NCBI GenBank assembly: GCA_030626465.1
Contig: DAOUOU010000001.1
Coordinates: 1 to 43,128 of the forward strand
Source of the DNA: Bacteroidales bacterium
Lineage (GTDB): Bacteria; Bacteroidota; Bacteroidia; Bacteroidales; UBA10428
Direction: 5' to 3'
Length of the DNA stretch: 43,128 nt
The position numbers were made by a program, and so were the translations under genes. A model generated the notes under the pieces. That model had not been told where the DNA came from, did not search any database, and saw only the letters and a list, made by a program, of their open reading frames with translations. Below are positions 16,133-24,359 of the stretch, in pieces. The number at the start of each line of letters is the position of its first letter. The first letter of the stretch is position 1.

Positions 16133-18493
16133 ATGGGTAACCTCAATATCAAATTCAATAAATATACACGTATATTCTGGATTTTGTTCACTTTTCCTTT
16201 CATTACTTTTTCAATAATTATCCTGTTAGCTGTTACCGGAAACCTGGGATATATGCCTAAAATTGAGGATTTGGAAAATCCAAAAATTAATCTTGCCACA
16301 CAAATTATTTCTGCCGATGGAGAAGTGCTGGGCAGTGTATACTTTGAAAATCAAAACAGGACTCATGTCGATTTTGACCGACTGCCCAAGCATCTGGTTG
16401 ATGCTTTAATTGCCACAGAAGATGTTCGTTTTTACAGACACTCGGGCATTGATATTAAGGGATTAGCCCGTGCAGTAATACTAACGGGAATTTTACGAAG
16501 AAGCGGTTCAGGCGGAGGCAGTACAATGACTCAACAATTTGCAAAACTTCTGTTTCATGATCCTGCTGAAACAAAGATTGAAAGGCTGAAACAAAAAATC
16601 AAGGAATGGGTAATTGCTGTTAAACTTGAAAAAGCATATACCAAAGAAGAAATTATTACTCTGTATTTCAATCAGTATGATTTCCTGTACAATGCAGTTG
16701 GTATATACTCTGCTACCCAGGTTTATTTCAATACAATCCCTGATTCTTTGACCCTTGAGCAATCTGCGATGTTAGTTGGGATGGCTAAAAACTCTTCTCT
16801 CTATAACCCTAAAAGATTTCCTGAAACTGCCTTGAGAAGAAGAAACATTGTTTTTATGCAGATGGAGAAATATGGTTACATATCAAAGGAAGAGTATGAT
16901 TCTCTGAGAGCTCTTCCTCTAAAACTCGATTTTCACAGGCTAAGTCATAATATTGGTCCGGCTACTTATTTCAGGGAATATGTAAGAAGGGCCATGAGTG
17001 CCAATGAACCTCTGAGAAAAAACTACAGCAAATGGAATTATAAAAAATATCAGGAAGACTCAGCAATGTGGGTGGATAATCCGCTGTACGGATGGTGCAA
17101 AAAAAACCGCAAACCAAATGGGGACCAATACGATTTATATACCGACGGATTAAGAATCTACACTACCATTGATTCACGCATACAGGCCTATGCAGAGGCT
17201 GCAATGAAAAAACATATTAGTGAATATCTTCAGCCTGAATTCTTCAGGGAAAAGAAGGGCGGGAAAAGAGCTCCGTTTTCAAGCGATCTGACCAATAGAC
17301 AGATCGATAATATCATTCGAAATGCCATTCGATATTCGGATAGAGGAATGAAACTATTCAATGCAGGAGTTTCAATGGATTCAGTTTACAAGGTATTCAA
17401 ACAACCTGTCAAGATGACCATATTTACATGGAATGGAGAAATTGACACTATTATGAGCCCTCTCGACTCGATATTGTATTACAAACACTTTCTGCATTCG
17501 GGATTTATGGCTATAGAACCCAATACAGGTTTTGTTAAAGCCTATGTAGGAGGGATTAATTTTATGTATTTCAAATACGATCATGTGACCCAGGGAAAGA
17601 GGCAGTCAGGATCCACATTTAAACCTTTTCTTTATATACTTGCCATGCAGGAGGGTTATTCTCCATGCCGTGAAGTACCTGTTTCTCCTATAACTTTTTA
17701 TGTAAATGATACTACATGGTCACCCCGTACTACAGCACGCAAGGAAGACATCAATACAATGAAACCATTGAAATGGGGATTGGCCAAATCGGAAAACTAC
17801 GTTTCAGCCTGGCTGGTGGATCAATTCAAACCACAACCTATTGCTCTTGTGGCTCGGAAAATGGGCATAAAAAGCCATATCGATCCTGTGCCTTCCATGA
17901 TCTATGGCACTAGTGATATGTCAGTCGAAGAAATGGTAGGCGCATATGCAACATTTGCTAACAAAGGTGTTCATATCAGTCCATTGTATGTTAACCGGAT
18001 AGAAGATAAGCATGGTAATTTACTTACTACAATTCTTCCGGAAACAAGTGAATCAATAAGTGAAGAAACTGCTTTTCTGATGTTGAATCTTATGGAAGGG
18101 GTGACCAAATATGGGACTGCTGCGCGCTTGCGCGGGCCTAGATATCAGATGACAGCTAAGATAGCCGCTAAAACAGGAACTACAAATAATAATTCCGACG
18201 GATGGTTTATCGGAATTGTTCCAAAATTAGTTGCCGGCGGATGGGTAGGAGCCGAGGACCGGTCGATACATTTCGACAGAACTGCCATGGGCTCAGGAAC
18301 GAACACAGTTTTGCCCATATGGGCCGAGTTTATGCTACAAATATATGCCGATTCAACCCTGCAAATTACACAAAAGGATGAATTTGAAAAACCGGAAGGA
18401 TTTGATGTTTCACTTGATTGCGATGATCAGAAATTCATTGAAAATGCTGAATTTGATGATGAATACGATATACAGGAAATGCTCACCTACTAA
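16133..18493 (+). CDS. Class A penicillin-binding protein 1A
   Basis: Bifunctional peptidoglycan synthase acting outside the inner membrane. The 786-residue protein has a short cytoplasmic tail, one transmembrane helix (about residues 14-35), a GT51 glycosyltransferase domain with catalytic Glu96 in ATEDVRFYRH and the block GGGSTMTQQFAK (127-138), and a transpeptidase domain. The transpeptidase motifs are complete: SxxK at Ser494-Lys497 (GSTFKP), SxN at Ser553-Asn555 (KSEN) and KTG at 680-682 (AKTGTTNN). The C-terminus is a short acidic tail (FDDEYDIQEML). Length fits PBP1A/MrcA-type proteins. It is a single-gene unit divergent from topA and convergent with radA across the repeat island. Confidence 0.93.
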   Translation: MGNLNIKFNKYTRIFWILFTFPFITFSIIILLAVTGNLGYMPKIEDLENPKINLATQIISADGEVLGSVYFENQNRTHVDFDRLPKHLVDALIATEDVRFYRHSGIDIKGLARAVILTGILRRSGSGGGSTMTQQFAKLLFHDPAETKIERLKQKIKEWVIAVKLEKAYTKEEIITLYFNQYDFLYNAVGIYSATQVYFNTIPDSLTLEQSAMLVGMAKNSSLYNPKRFPETALRRRNIVFMQMEKYGYISKEEYDSLRALPLKLDFHRLSHNIGPATYFREYVRRAMSANEPLRKNYSKWNYKKYQEDSAMWVDNPLYGWCKKNRKPNGDQYDLYTDGLRIYTTIDSRIQAYAEAAMKKHISEYLQPEFFREKKGGKRAPFSSDLTNRQIDNIIRNAIRYSDRGMKLFNAGVSMDSVYKVFKQPVKMTIFTWNGEIDTIMSPLDSILYYKHFLHSGFMAIEPNTGFVKAYVGGINFMYFKYDHVTQGKRQSGSTFKPFLYILAMQEGYSPCREVPVSPITFYVNDTTWSPRTTARKEDINTMKPLKWGLAKSENYVSAWLVDQFKPQPIALVARKMGIKSHIDPVPSMIYGTSDMSVEEMVGAYATFANKGVHISPLYVNRIEDKHGNLLTTILPETSESISEETAFLMLNLMEGVTKYGTAARLRGPRYQMTAKIAAKTGTTNNNSDGWFIGIVPKLVAGGWVGAEDRSIHFDRTAMGSGTNTVLPIWAEFMLQIYADSTLQITQKDEFEKPEGFDVSLDCDDQKFIENAEFDDEYDIQEMLTY

Positions 18494-18595
18494 GAAAACA
18501 CTTCTTCAATAACCCCTTTTCCCATCCTTCCATCATTCAATAAAAGATGTGAGATATAAGATATGAGACTCAAATAATTTCCAATAGCCAATTAT

Positions 18596-18648
18596 CAAAT
18601 TCCAAAATATTCTATAAAATGCCTTTGAATATTGGAGATTGGAATTTG
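18596..18648. repeat. Bulged inverted repeat (10 + 7 bp arms)
   Basis: CAAATTCCAA (18596-18605) with AATATTC (18606-18612) is mirrored by GAATATT (18627-18633) and TTGGAATTTG (18639-18648). Both arm pairs are perfect; the right side has a 5-base GGAGA bulge and the loop is 14 bases. It could fold as a 17-bp hairpin in RNA from either strand. Confidence 0.75.
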
Positions 18649-18696
18649 GGTATTAATTGTTATTTGCCTTCGGCGAGCTCATTGCGTTCGGTTGAA

Positions 18697-18720
18697 GAAC
18701 TGGTGAACTGGTGAACTGGT
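18697..18720. repeat. Three tandem copies of GAACTGGT
   Basis: Perfect 8-base direct repeats at 18697-18704, 18705-18712 and 18713-18720, followed by a further partial GAA. The unit is not a multiple of three and lies outside any gene. Confidence 0.85.
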
Positions 18721-18751
18721 GAAATGACGAATTTCGATTTATGAACTTCAT

Positions 18752-18779
18752 TTAATCGATTCATCAGTTCATCGATTAA
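18752..18779. repeat. Perfect 9-bp inverted repeat
   Basis: TTAATCGAT (18752-18760) and ATCGATTAA (18771-18779) flank a 10-base spacer TCATCAGTTC. It may act as a transcription-end hairpin or protein-binding palindrome; there is no T tract on either side. Confidence 0.7.
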
Positions 18780-18792
18780 TCAATTCGAAGCT

Positions 18793-18824
18793 AAATCACC
18801 AAATCACCAAATCTCCAAATCAAT
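18793..18824. repeat. Tandem AAATCACC repeats running into radA stop
   Basis: Units AAATCACC (18793-18800), AAATCACC (18801-18808), AAATCTCC (18809-18816) and AAATCAAT (18817-18824). The last one covers the radA stop codon (18820-18822, minus strand). The reverse complement contains GGTGA, the same core as in the GAACTGGT array, so the two arrays are partly complementary. Confidence 0.75.
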
Positions 18825-20175
18825 AAATAATTCTCAGTGCGTCTTCGATTTTTGAACACTGCAAAACTTCGATTTTACTTCCATTATTTTCGGATCTTCT
18901 TTTTGAATAAACCGGGATAATTATCTTTTTAAACCCCAACCTTGAAGCTTCAGAAATTCGCTGCTCTAAACGTGAAACCTGTTTAAGTTCTCCTGTAAGA
19001 CTTATTTCAGCCGCCATGCATAAATTCTTTTCAATTGCTTTGTCGAAGTTTGAGGAAAGAATAGCACACGCGACTGCAAGATCAGTAGCAGTATCCTGCA
19101 CTTTCAAACCTCCTGCAATATTCAGGAAAACATCTTTTGATGCCAGATTAAAACCTGCCTTTCTTTCCAATACGGCCAGCAACATATTTAATCTTTTATT
19201 GTCGAATCCTGTTGATGTACGCTGTGGAATACCATAAACAGCTGAGCTGACCAGGGCCTGGACTTCTATTAAAAATGGACGCATGCCATCGATAGTTGAT
19301 GCAATGGATACTCCGCTCAAAGGATAATTGTTTTTGCTTAAAAAAATTTCAGAGGGACTTATGATCTCGTGCAGTCCGTCTGACTCCATTTCAAATATTG
19401 CCAGTTCGGATGTTGATCCAAAACGGTTTTTAACAGAGCGTAAAATACGATAAACATGCTGATGATCACCTTCAAATTGCAGCACAGTGTCAACGATATG
19501 TTCCAATACCTTTGGTCCTGCAAGCATACCATCTTTTGTAATATGTCCGATCAAAAAGATAGGAACATGAGTGAATTTTGAGAGTTTCAGAAGTTGAGCT
19601 GCACATTCACGAATTTGAGATATACTGCCCGGGCTTGATTCAATTGTCTCTGTATGCAGCGTTTGAATTGAATCAACTATCAGAAGATCGGGTTTTTCTT
19701 TTTCAAATTGATTAAACAATTGCTCCAGGTTAACTTCGCAGTAAACTTTACAGTTCGGATTTTTTCCAGCGATTCTCTCAGCACGAATTTTTAATTGCTC
19801 CGGACTTTCCTCTCCCGATACATACAGAACTTTCTTCTCTGATCCTAAAGCTATTTGCAATGCCAGTGTAGATTTACCTATTCCGGGTTCTCCCCCAATT
19901 AAGATTAATGATCCCGGTACTATACCACCTCCCAGCAATCTGTCGAGCTCGTTTATGCCACTTGGAAATCTTTCAATTTTGTCTGCTTTTATTTGTTCGA
20001 TTGAAATAGGCTGAGAAATGGCAGAATTTGAAACAACAGACAGTGTGGATTTTGGTTGTGCGATTTTTTCTTCGACATAAGTATTCCACTGGTTACAGGA
20101 AGGACAACGGCCTATCCATTTGGGTGATTCCACGCCACAGTTGCGGCATATATAAATAGTTTTTATCTTTGGCAT
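18820..20175 (-). CDS. radA: DNA repair protein RadA
   Basis: RadA/Sms is a RecA-like ATPase and branch-migration helicase in recombinational repair. The 451-residue protein has an N-terminal C4 zinc finger (Cys10, Cys13, Cys24, Cys27: CRNCG...GRCPSCNQW), Walker A GEPGIGKS (95-102), the RadA-specific KNRFG motif (249-253), and a C-terminal Lon-protease-like domain with VQALVSSAVYGIPQRTSTGFD (key part PQRTSTGFD) and LTGELKQV. It is the last gene of the panC-panD-rfaE2-radA strand run, 14 bases after rfaE2. The stop codon lies within a short tandem repeat. Confidence 0.95.
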   Translation of the reverse strand: MPKIKTIYICRNCGVESPKWIGRCPSCNQWNTYVEEKIAQPKSTLSVVSNSAISQPISIEQIKADKIERFPSGINELDRLLGGGIVPGSLILIGGEPGIGKSTLALQIALGSEKKVLYVSGEESPEQLKIRAERIAGKNPNCKVYCEVNLEQLFNQFEKEKPDLLIVDSIQTLHTETIESSPGSISQIRECAAQLLKLSKFTHVPIFLIGHITKDGMLAGPKVLEHIVDTVLQFEGDHQHVYRILRSVKNRFGSTSELAIFEMESDGLHEIISPSEIFLSKNNYPLSGVSIASTIDGMRPFLIEVQALVSSAVYGIPQRTSTGFDNKRLNMLLAVLERKAGFNLASKDVFLNIAGGLKVQDTATDLAVACAILSSNFDKAIEKNLCMAAEISLTGELKQVSRLEQRISEASRLGFKKIIIPVYSKRRSENNGSKIEVLQCSKIEDALRIIY

Positions 20176-20189
20176 TTCGAACGAACAGA

Positions 20190-20672
20190 CTATAGTTTCT
20201 TCAGAATGTCAGATGTAGAATACCCATCTATTAAATCAATGGTTATAATTTCTCCCTTCTTTGCTTTAACAATATCAAACCCGACAATTTCTTCTGGCAT
20301 GTAATCTGCTCCCTTTATGAGTACATCAGGTTGAATTTGTTTAATAAGGTTATAGGGAGTGTCTTCGTCGAATAATACAATTTTATCTACAAACTGAAGC
20401 GAAGCGAGAACTAAGGCCCTTGCCTGCTCATCCTGAACAGGTCTTCTATCGCCTTTCAATTTGCGTGTTGAATTATCCGTATTCAGACCAACAATTAATA
20501 CATCGCCATGCGAGGATGCTTTTGCAAGATATTCGATATGTCCACGATGTAAAATATCAAAACAGCCGTTTGTAAATACAATTTTAAATTTTCGAAATCG
20601 CCAATAGGCAAGGGTTTTTTCAAGAGTGTCAGCTGCAATGATTTTATTAGTAACAGAATCAAATTTGTTCAT
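20190..20672 (-). CDS. rfaE2: Heptose 1-phosphate adenylyltransferase (RfaE2)
   Basis: The enzyme transfers AMP from ATP to D-glycero-beta-D-manno-heptose 1-phosphate, giving the ADP-heptose used in the lipopolysaccharide inner core. The 160-residue protein is a stand-alone cytidylyltransferase-like domain with the HxGH motif in TNGCFDILHRGHIEYL (about 34-49), GLNTDNSTRKLKG and IKGADYMPEEIVG. In E. coli the same activity is the C-terminal half of HldE; here it is a separate protein, as in many Bacteroidota. The kinase partner is not in the window. The gene is 105 bases downstream of panD and 14 bases before radA. Confidence 0.92.
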   Translation of the reverse strand: MNKFDSVTNKIIAADTLEKTLAYWRFRKFKIVFTNGCFDILHRGHIEYLAKASSHGDVLIVGLNTDNSTRKLKGDRRPVQDEQARALVLASLQFVDKIVLFDEDTPYNLIKQIQPDVLIKGADYMPEEIVGFDIVKAKKGEIITIDLIDGYSTSDILKKL

Positions 20673-20777
20673 AATAAAATAATCAAGTAGTGTTCAGGTA
20701 AAATAACAAAGAAAATGTGGAGATATCTTAAGGAAAGTAAAGAAATATTCTGTAAAATGCGAGTTTTCTTGCTGAGA

Positions 20778-21128
20778 CTATTTAAGAGAATTTGTCTCTG
20801 TATTCGGGAAAATTTTTTTTGGTTTAAAAGTCTTTGCTTCTTCGAATTCCAAACTGGCATATGAGATAATGATGATTATATCTCCAACGGCAACTTTGTG
20901 TGTTGCCGGGCCATTAAGGCATACCTCGCCGGAGCCTCTTTTGCCTTTAATAACATAGGTTTCCAGGCGTTCACCATTGTTAATATTCAGAACTTGTACT
21001 TTTTCATTTTCGATTACATTAGCGGCTTCCATTAAATCTTCATCAATTGTAATACTGCCAACATAGTGCAAATTAGCTTCAGTAACTTTTACCTGGTGAA
21101 TTTTCGATTTAACTACCTCGATAAACAT
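20778..21128 (-). CDS. panD: Aspartate 1-decarboxylase precursor
   Basis: PanD converts L-aspartate to beta-alanine for pantothenate and CoA synthesis. It is a pyruvoyl enzyme made by self-cleavage; the cleavage site Gly24-Ser25 is present in YVGSITID. Other family features are Lys9, ENEKVQVLNINNGERLETY and the RGSGEVCLNGPATH segment with the conserved Asn-Gly. Length (116 residues) is normal. It starts 12 bases after the panC stop, so both beta-alanine supply and its use are co-transcribed. Confidence 0.96.
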   Translation of the reverse strand: MFIEVVKSKIHQVKVTEANLHYVGSITIDEDLMEAANVIENEKVQVLNINNGERLETYVIKGKRGSGEVCLNGPATHKVAVGDIIIIISYASLEFEEAKTFKPKKIFPNTETNSLK

Positions 21129-21140
21129 AACAATGCAAAT

Positions 21141-21980
21141 TTACGAAAATATATCAATATTATCTATTAGTCTTACACTTCCTGCATAGACTGCTATACA
21201 GGCAGTTAATGGTATAGTGGATGCAATTTCATCAACAGGATCGAGTGTAATTGAATTTACTATCTGAAAGTACTCAAGCTTTAGACTCGTATATTTATTA
21301 ATTCTTGCTTCAACGAACTTCTCTGCCTCTTTTACATTTCTATTTCTGAATTTTTCTTTCACCAGCAACAATGTTCTATAGATGGCCGGGGCGTCATTTC
21401 TTTCCTGATCTGAAAGCAGACTGTTCCTGGAACTCATAGCAAGTCCGTCTTTTTCTCTGATTATCGGGCATGCAACAATTTCAATATCATAATCATTAAC
21501 CAGTTTTTGTATTATTGCAAGTTGCTGAAAATCTTTTTTACCAAAATATGCACGATGAGGTTGAACTGCATCGAATAACTTGGTTACAATCTGAGCAACA
21601 CCGTTAAAATGTCCTGGGCGCATTTTGCCTTCCATGACATCACCCATCCTGCCAAAATTGAAGCGTCTGTTATCAGGACGGGGATACATTTCTTTATTAT
21701 CAGGAGAAAAGACAATCGTGCATTCTTCAGATTTCAGCAATGCATAATCACTTTTAAAATTACGGGGATAATTTTTCAAGTCACTCTTATCATCAAACTG
21801 AGTTGGGTTGACGTAAATGCTTGATACGGTGATATCATCTGTAATAACAGACTGTTTTATTAATGAGAGATGTCCGGGATGCAGGGCTCCCATAGTCGGA
21901 ATAAATCCAATGGTAGCACCTTGTTTCCGATATCTTGAAAGCACTAATTTAAGTCTTCCTGTATGTTTAATAATCTGCAT
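21141..21980 (-). CDS. panC: Pantothenate synthetase
   Basis: PanC joins pantoate and beta-alanine with ATP to form pantothenate. The 279-residue protein shows the HxGH nucleotide-binding motif in MGALHPGHLSLI (about residues 29-40), YVNPTQFD, RPGHFNGVAQIVTKLFD and the KMSKS-like loop AMSSRNSLL. It is the first gene of a minus-strand operon with panD directly downstream, divergent from the starch-synthase-like gene. A near-consensus TATTTTTA lies close upstream on the minus strand but differs from TAnnTTTG in the last base. Confidence 0.96.
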   Translation of the reverse strand: MQIIKHTGRLKLVLSRYRKQGATIGFIPTMGALHPGHLSLIKQSVITDDITVSSIYVNPTQFDDKSDLKNYPRNFKSDYALLKSEECTIVFSPDNKEMYPRPDNRRFNFGRMGDVMEGKMRPGHFNGVAQIVTKLFDAVQPHRAYFGKKDFQQLAIIQKLVNDYDIEIVACPIIREKDGLAMSSRNSLLSDQERNDAPAIYRTLLLVKEKFRNRNVKEAEKFVEARINKYTSLKLEYFQIVNSITLDPVDEIASTIPLTACIAVYAGSVRLIDNIDIFS

Positions 21981-22129
21981 GGATTGAATCTGGTAAAAAT
22001 AGTGAAATTAAAGATGAGTAATTTATTAAGTCCTGATTTTGAAAGGATCTGATCGATTGTATACAAGGGATTATAAAAATCAAAAACGAAGCAAGACAGT
22101 TGTATTTAGAGTATTGAAAATATTTTTTG

Positions 22130-22137
22130 TAATTTTG
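22130..22137 (+). promoter_or_regulatory. Candidate -7 element of starch-synthase-like operon
   Basis: TAATTTTG matches TAnnTTTG and ends 29 bases before the ATG at 22167. TTG triplets lie 13 and 27 bases upstream rather than at 17-23, so the -33 element is unclear. Confidence 0.45.
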
Positions 22138-22166
22138 CAGGATATTTCGGAAATATAGAGAATCAG

Positions 22167-22994
22167 ATGGCTAGAAAAAAGATCTTATTTGTCTCGCAAG
22201 AAATCACTCCTTATCTTCCAGAATCAGAAATGTCAATAATAGGTCGTAATCTGCCTCAAGGAATCCAGGAGCGAGGTAAAGAGATAAGGACCTTTATGCC
22301 CCGGTATGGCTGTATAAACGAGAGAAGGAATCAATTGCATGAAGTAATTCGATTATCGGGGATGAACCTCATAATAGACGATACCGATCACCCGTTAATA
22401 ATCAAAGTAGCTTCAATACAAGCAGCCCGCATGCAGGTTTACTTTATTGACAACGAGGATTTTTTTCATCGCAAGTATATTTTCCAGGATGAAAACGATG
22501 TATTTTTTAATGATAATGATGAGCGTGCCATATTTTTTGCCAGAGGAGTTATCGAAACTGTAAAAAAACTGCAATGGTCGCCGGATCTTATTCATTGTCA
22601 GGGATGGTTTACCAATCTAATCCCTATTTATATAAAAAAATATTACGACGATGATCCCTTGTTCATGGATTCTCAGATTATAACATCAATATATGATAAA
22701 GAGTATGACCAGGCTCTTGATAAAAGGGTAAAGGAGAAGTTAACCTGGGATAAACTCGATGCCAAAGATCTGGATATAATAAATAAACCAACTTATGTCA
22801 ATCTAACAAAGCTTGCAATAAATTGTTCCGATGGTGTTATTTTTGGAAGTGAAAAAGTAAATAGTGAACTTATCGACTATGCATCAAAATCCGGACTACC
22901 CGTTTTGGAATACCAGACAGAAGATTTATATATTGATGCATACTCCGAATTTTACGATAAAATCTTAAGCGAAGTAGTTAATGGAGCTGAATAA
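22167..22994 (+). CDS. Starch/glycogen synthase N-terminal-like protein
   Basis: The 275 residues resemble the N-terminal (acceptor) domain of GT5 glycogen/starch synthases: KKILFVSQEITPYLPESEMS at the start, LPQGIQERGKEIRTFMPRYG, VYFIDNEDFFHRK and the DLIHCQGWFTNLIPIY segment. The ADP-glucose loop KxGGL of true synthases is replaced by SEMSIIG, and the C-terminal GT-B half is absent, so the protein is about half the usual 480 residues. No frameshift is evident; the gene ends cleanly within the next start. It is therefore probably not a glucosyltransferase. I believe short homologues of this kind occur next to panC in other Bacteroidales, but that needs a comparison. Its stop overlaps the next gene by 14 bases. 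Confidence 0.75.
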   Translation: MARKKILFVSQEITPYLPESEMSIIGRNLPQGIQERGKEIRTFMPRYGCINERRNQLHEVIRLSGMNLIIDDTDHPLIIKVASIQAARMQVYFIDNEDFFHRKYIFQDENDVFFNDNDERAIFFARGVIETVKKLQWSPDLIHCQGWFTNLIPIYIKKYYDDDPLFMDSQIITSIYDKEYDQALDKRVKEKLTWDKLDAKDLDIINKPTYVNLTKLAINCSDGVIFGSEKVNSELIDYASKSGLPVLEYQTEDLYIDAYSEFYDKILSEVVNGAE

Positions 22995-24357
22995 CAAATT
23001 CTCACATCTTCAGTATTTATTTTATGCTGTTGTTTTCCCGATATACTTTCTCATACAATCTACTTCTTGTAGTGAAGAACCCTTAAGGGTTGGCATCGGA
23101 TTGCTACCGGATGACGAATTGCTAATTGTTGATACTACAACACTTCCTGTAGAATTATACACCATCAGGTCAGAAGTCATAGAAGCCTATTCAATAGGAT
23201 ATAGTCCGCTTGGGAGTATTAATGATCCGGTAATGGGGAAGTTAAAATCAGATTATATTACAGATATCATATATGACGGATTAGTAAGTTTTCAAGATAC
23301 TATTATTGAAGATAGCATTCAGGTATACGAAATGGAATTACAACTGTATTACGATTTTCTGTATGGGGATTCATTGGCAATTGATTTTAATGTTTTTGAA
23401 TTGGTCAAACAAATTCCTGACTATAAAAAAGCAGATTTCATGGTACCTCCCAGCATGGTAGATCCTGATCCAATAAATATTGGTTCGCCCGAAAGAATAA
23501 GTGATACCACACCTGTGTTCAGAGTAATGCTCTCACTGGACTACGCAAGAAGATTCATCGACCCCCAGATGGTAAACAGAGGTGTATACGAATTGGAAAA
23601 CTACCTTCTCTTTAAAGATTATTTTAAAGGATTTTATATTGCTGCAAGTTATATAAATTCTGAAGGCGGAGGAATTATCAGAGTTAACCACACCATGTCA
23701 AAACTGGTCCTGAGAACTCTGGAATGGAATGCTGATTCTCTGCGGTTTGATACAATAAGCAATCTTTTCAGTATGGGAAATCCTGTTTCTCTGGTTGATT
23801 CCGGAGGGATCCATTTAAACATGTATCATCATGTGATTAGTGAACAAGTTGGTATAGTTTTAGATGATACAACAAATAGTCAGGCCCTGGCATATACTCA
23901 GGCATTAACAGGTCCGCAGATTCTGATCGAGTTTCCAACCCTGGAAGACATACGTGAGGAATTTGGTTATAATGTAATTATAAATAAGGCAGAATTAATT
24001 TTACCTGTTAACCAGGAACTCTATGATGAAGTTTTTTATACCTCACCAAGTAACCTGGGACTGTATGATAATGTTACAAAATACTTTCTCATAGATGATG
24101 GCTTAATTCTAAATTATTTCGGTGGGGTGTTAGATAATGTTAATTACCAGTATATGTTTAATGTTGGTAATCATATACATGAATATATGCAGGGAGGGGC
24201 TGATACCTTATTTAGTAAAAAGTTTATTCTTTTTCCTTCAAAAGTTATATCTCCTGTTGAGCCCATCCAATCGACACCTGGAAGATTGGTATTGAATGGA
24301 GGGAGCTCGGATAATCCTCCACGCTTAAAAATTATTTACTCTGAAATACCTGAATAA
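22981..24357 (+). CDS. DUF4270 family lipoprotein
   Basis: This 458-residue protein has an N-terminal hydrophobic segment (about 10-26) ending in FLIQSTSC, with Cys30 as a probable lipidation site although the lipobox is not canonical. The following VGIGLLPDDELLIVDTTTLPVELYTIRSE and the later SPLGSINDPVMGKLKSDY pattern (key part GSINDPVMG) match DUF4270, a Bacteroidota envelope family of unknown function. The protein is rich in strands and has SDNPPRLKIIYS near its end, a common closing motif in this family. Its ATG lies inside the end of the upstream gene (14-base overlap) and glmS begins 2 bases after its stop, so the three are translationally linked. Confidence 0.78.
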   Translation: MELNNKFSHLQYLFYAVVFPIYFLIQSTSCSEEPLRVGIGLLPDDELLIVDTTTLPVELYTIRSEVIEAYSIGYSPLGSINDPVMGKLKSDYITDIIYDGLVSFQDTIIEDSIQVYEMELQLYYDFLYGDSLAIDFNVFELVKQIPDYKKADFMVPPSMVDPDPINIGSPERISDTTPVFRVMLSLDYARRFIDPQMVNRGVYELENYLLFKDYFKGFYIAASYINSEGGGIIRVNHTMSKLVLRTLEWNADSLRFDTISNLFSMGNPVSLVDSGGIHLNMYHHVISEQVGIVLDDTTNSQALAYTQALTGPQILIEFPTLEDIREEFGYNVIINKAELILPVNQELYDEVFYTSPSNLGLYDNVTKYFLIDDGLILNYFGGVLDNVNYQYMFNVGNHIHEYMQGGADTLFSKKFILFPSKVISPVEPIQSTPGRLVLNGGSSDNPPRLKIIYSEIPE

Positions 24358-24359
24358 TT

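Larger units (their letters stand above)
18494..18819. other. Repeat-rich non-coding island between PBP and radA
   Basis: This is the only gap above 300 bases. I see no convincing ORF or RNA gene. It holds, in order, a 7-base near-tandem (GAGATAT-AAGATAT-GAGA, 18551-18568), a long bulged inverted repeat (18596-18648), three 8-base direct repeats (18697-18720), a 9-base inverted repeat (18752-18779) and a second 8-base direct-repeat series running into the radA stop (18793-18824). Because both flanking genes converge on it, it contains both 3' ends, but no classic T-tract terminator is present. Confidence 0.7.

Noticed and set aside
18697..18824. Possible CRISPR array
   Set aside because: The repeats are 8 bases, directly tandem and without unique spacers, and no cas genes are nearby.
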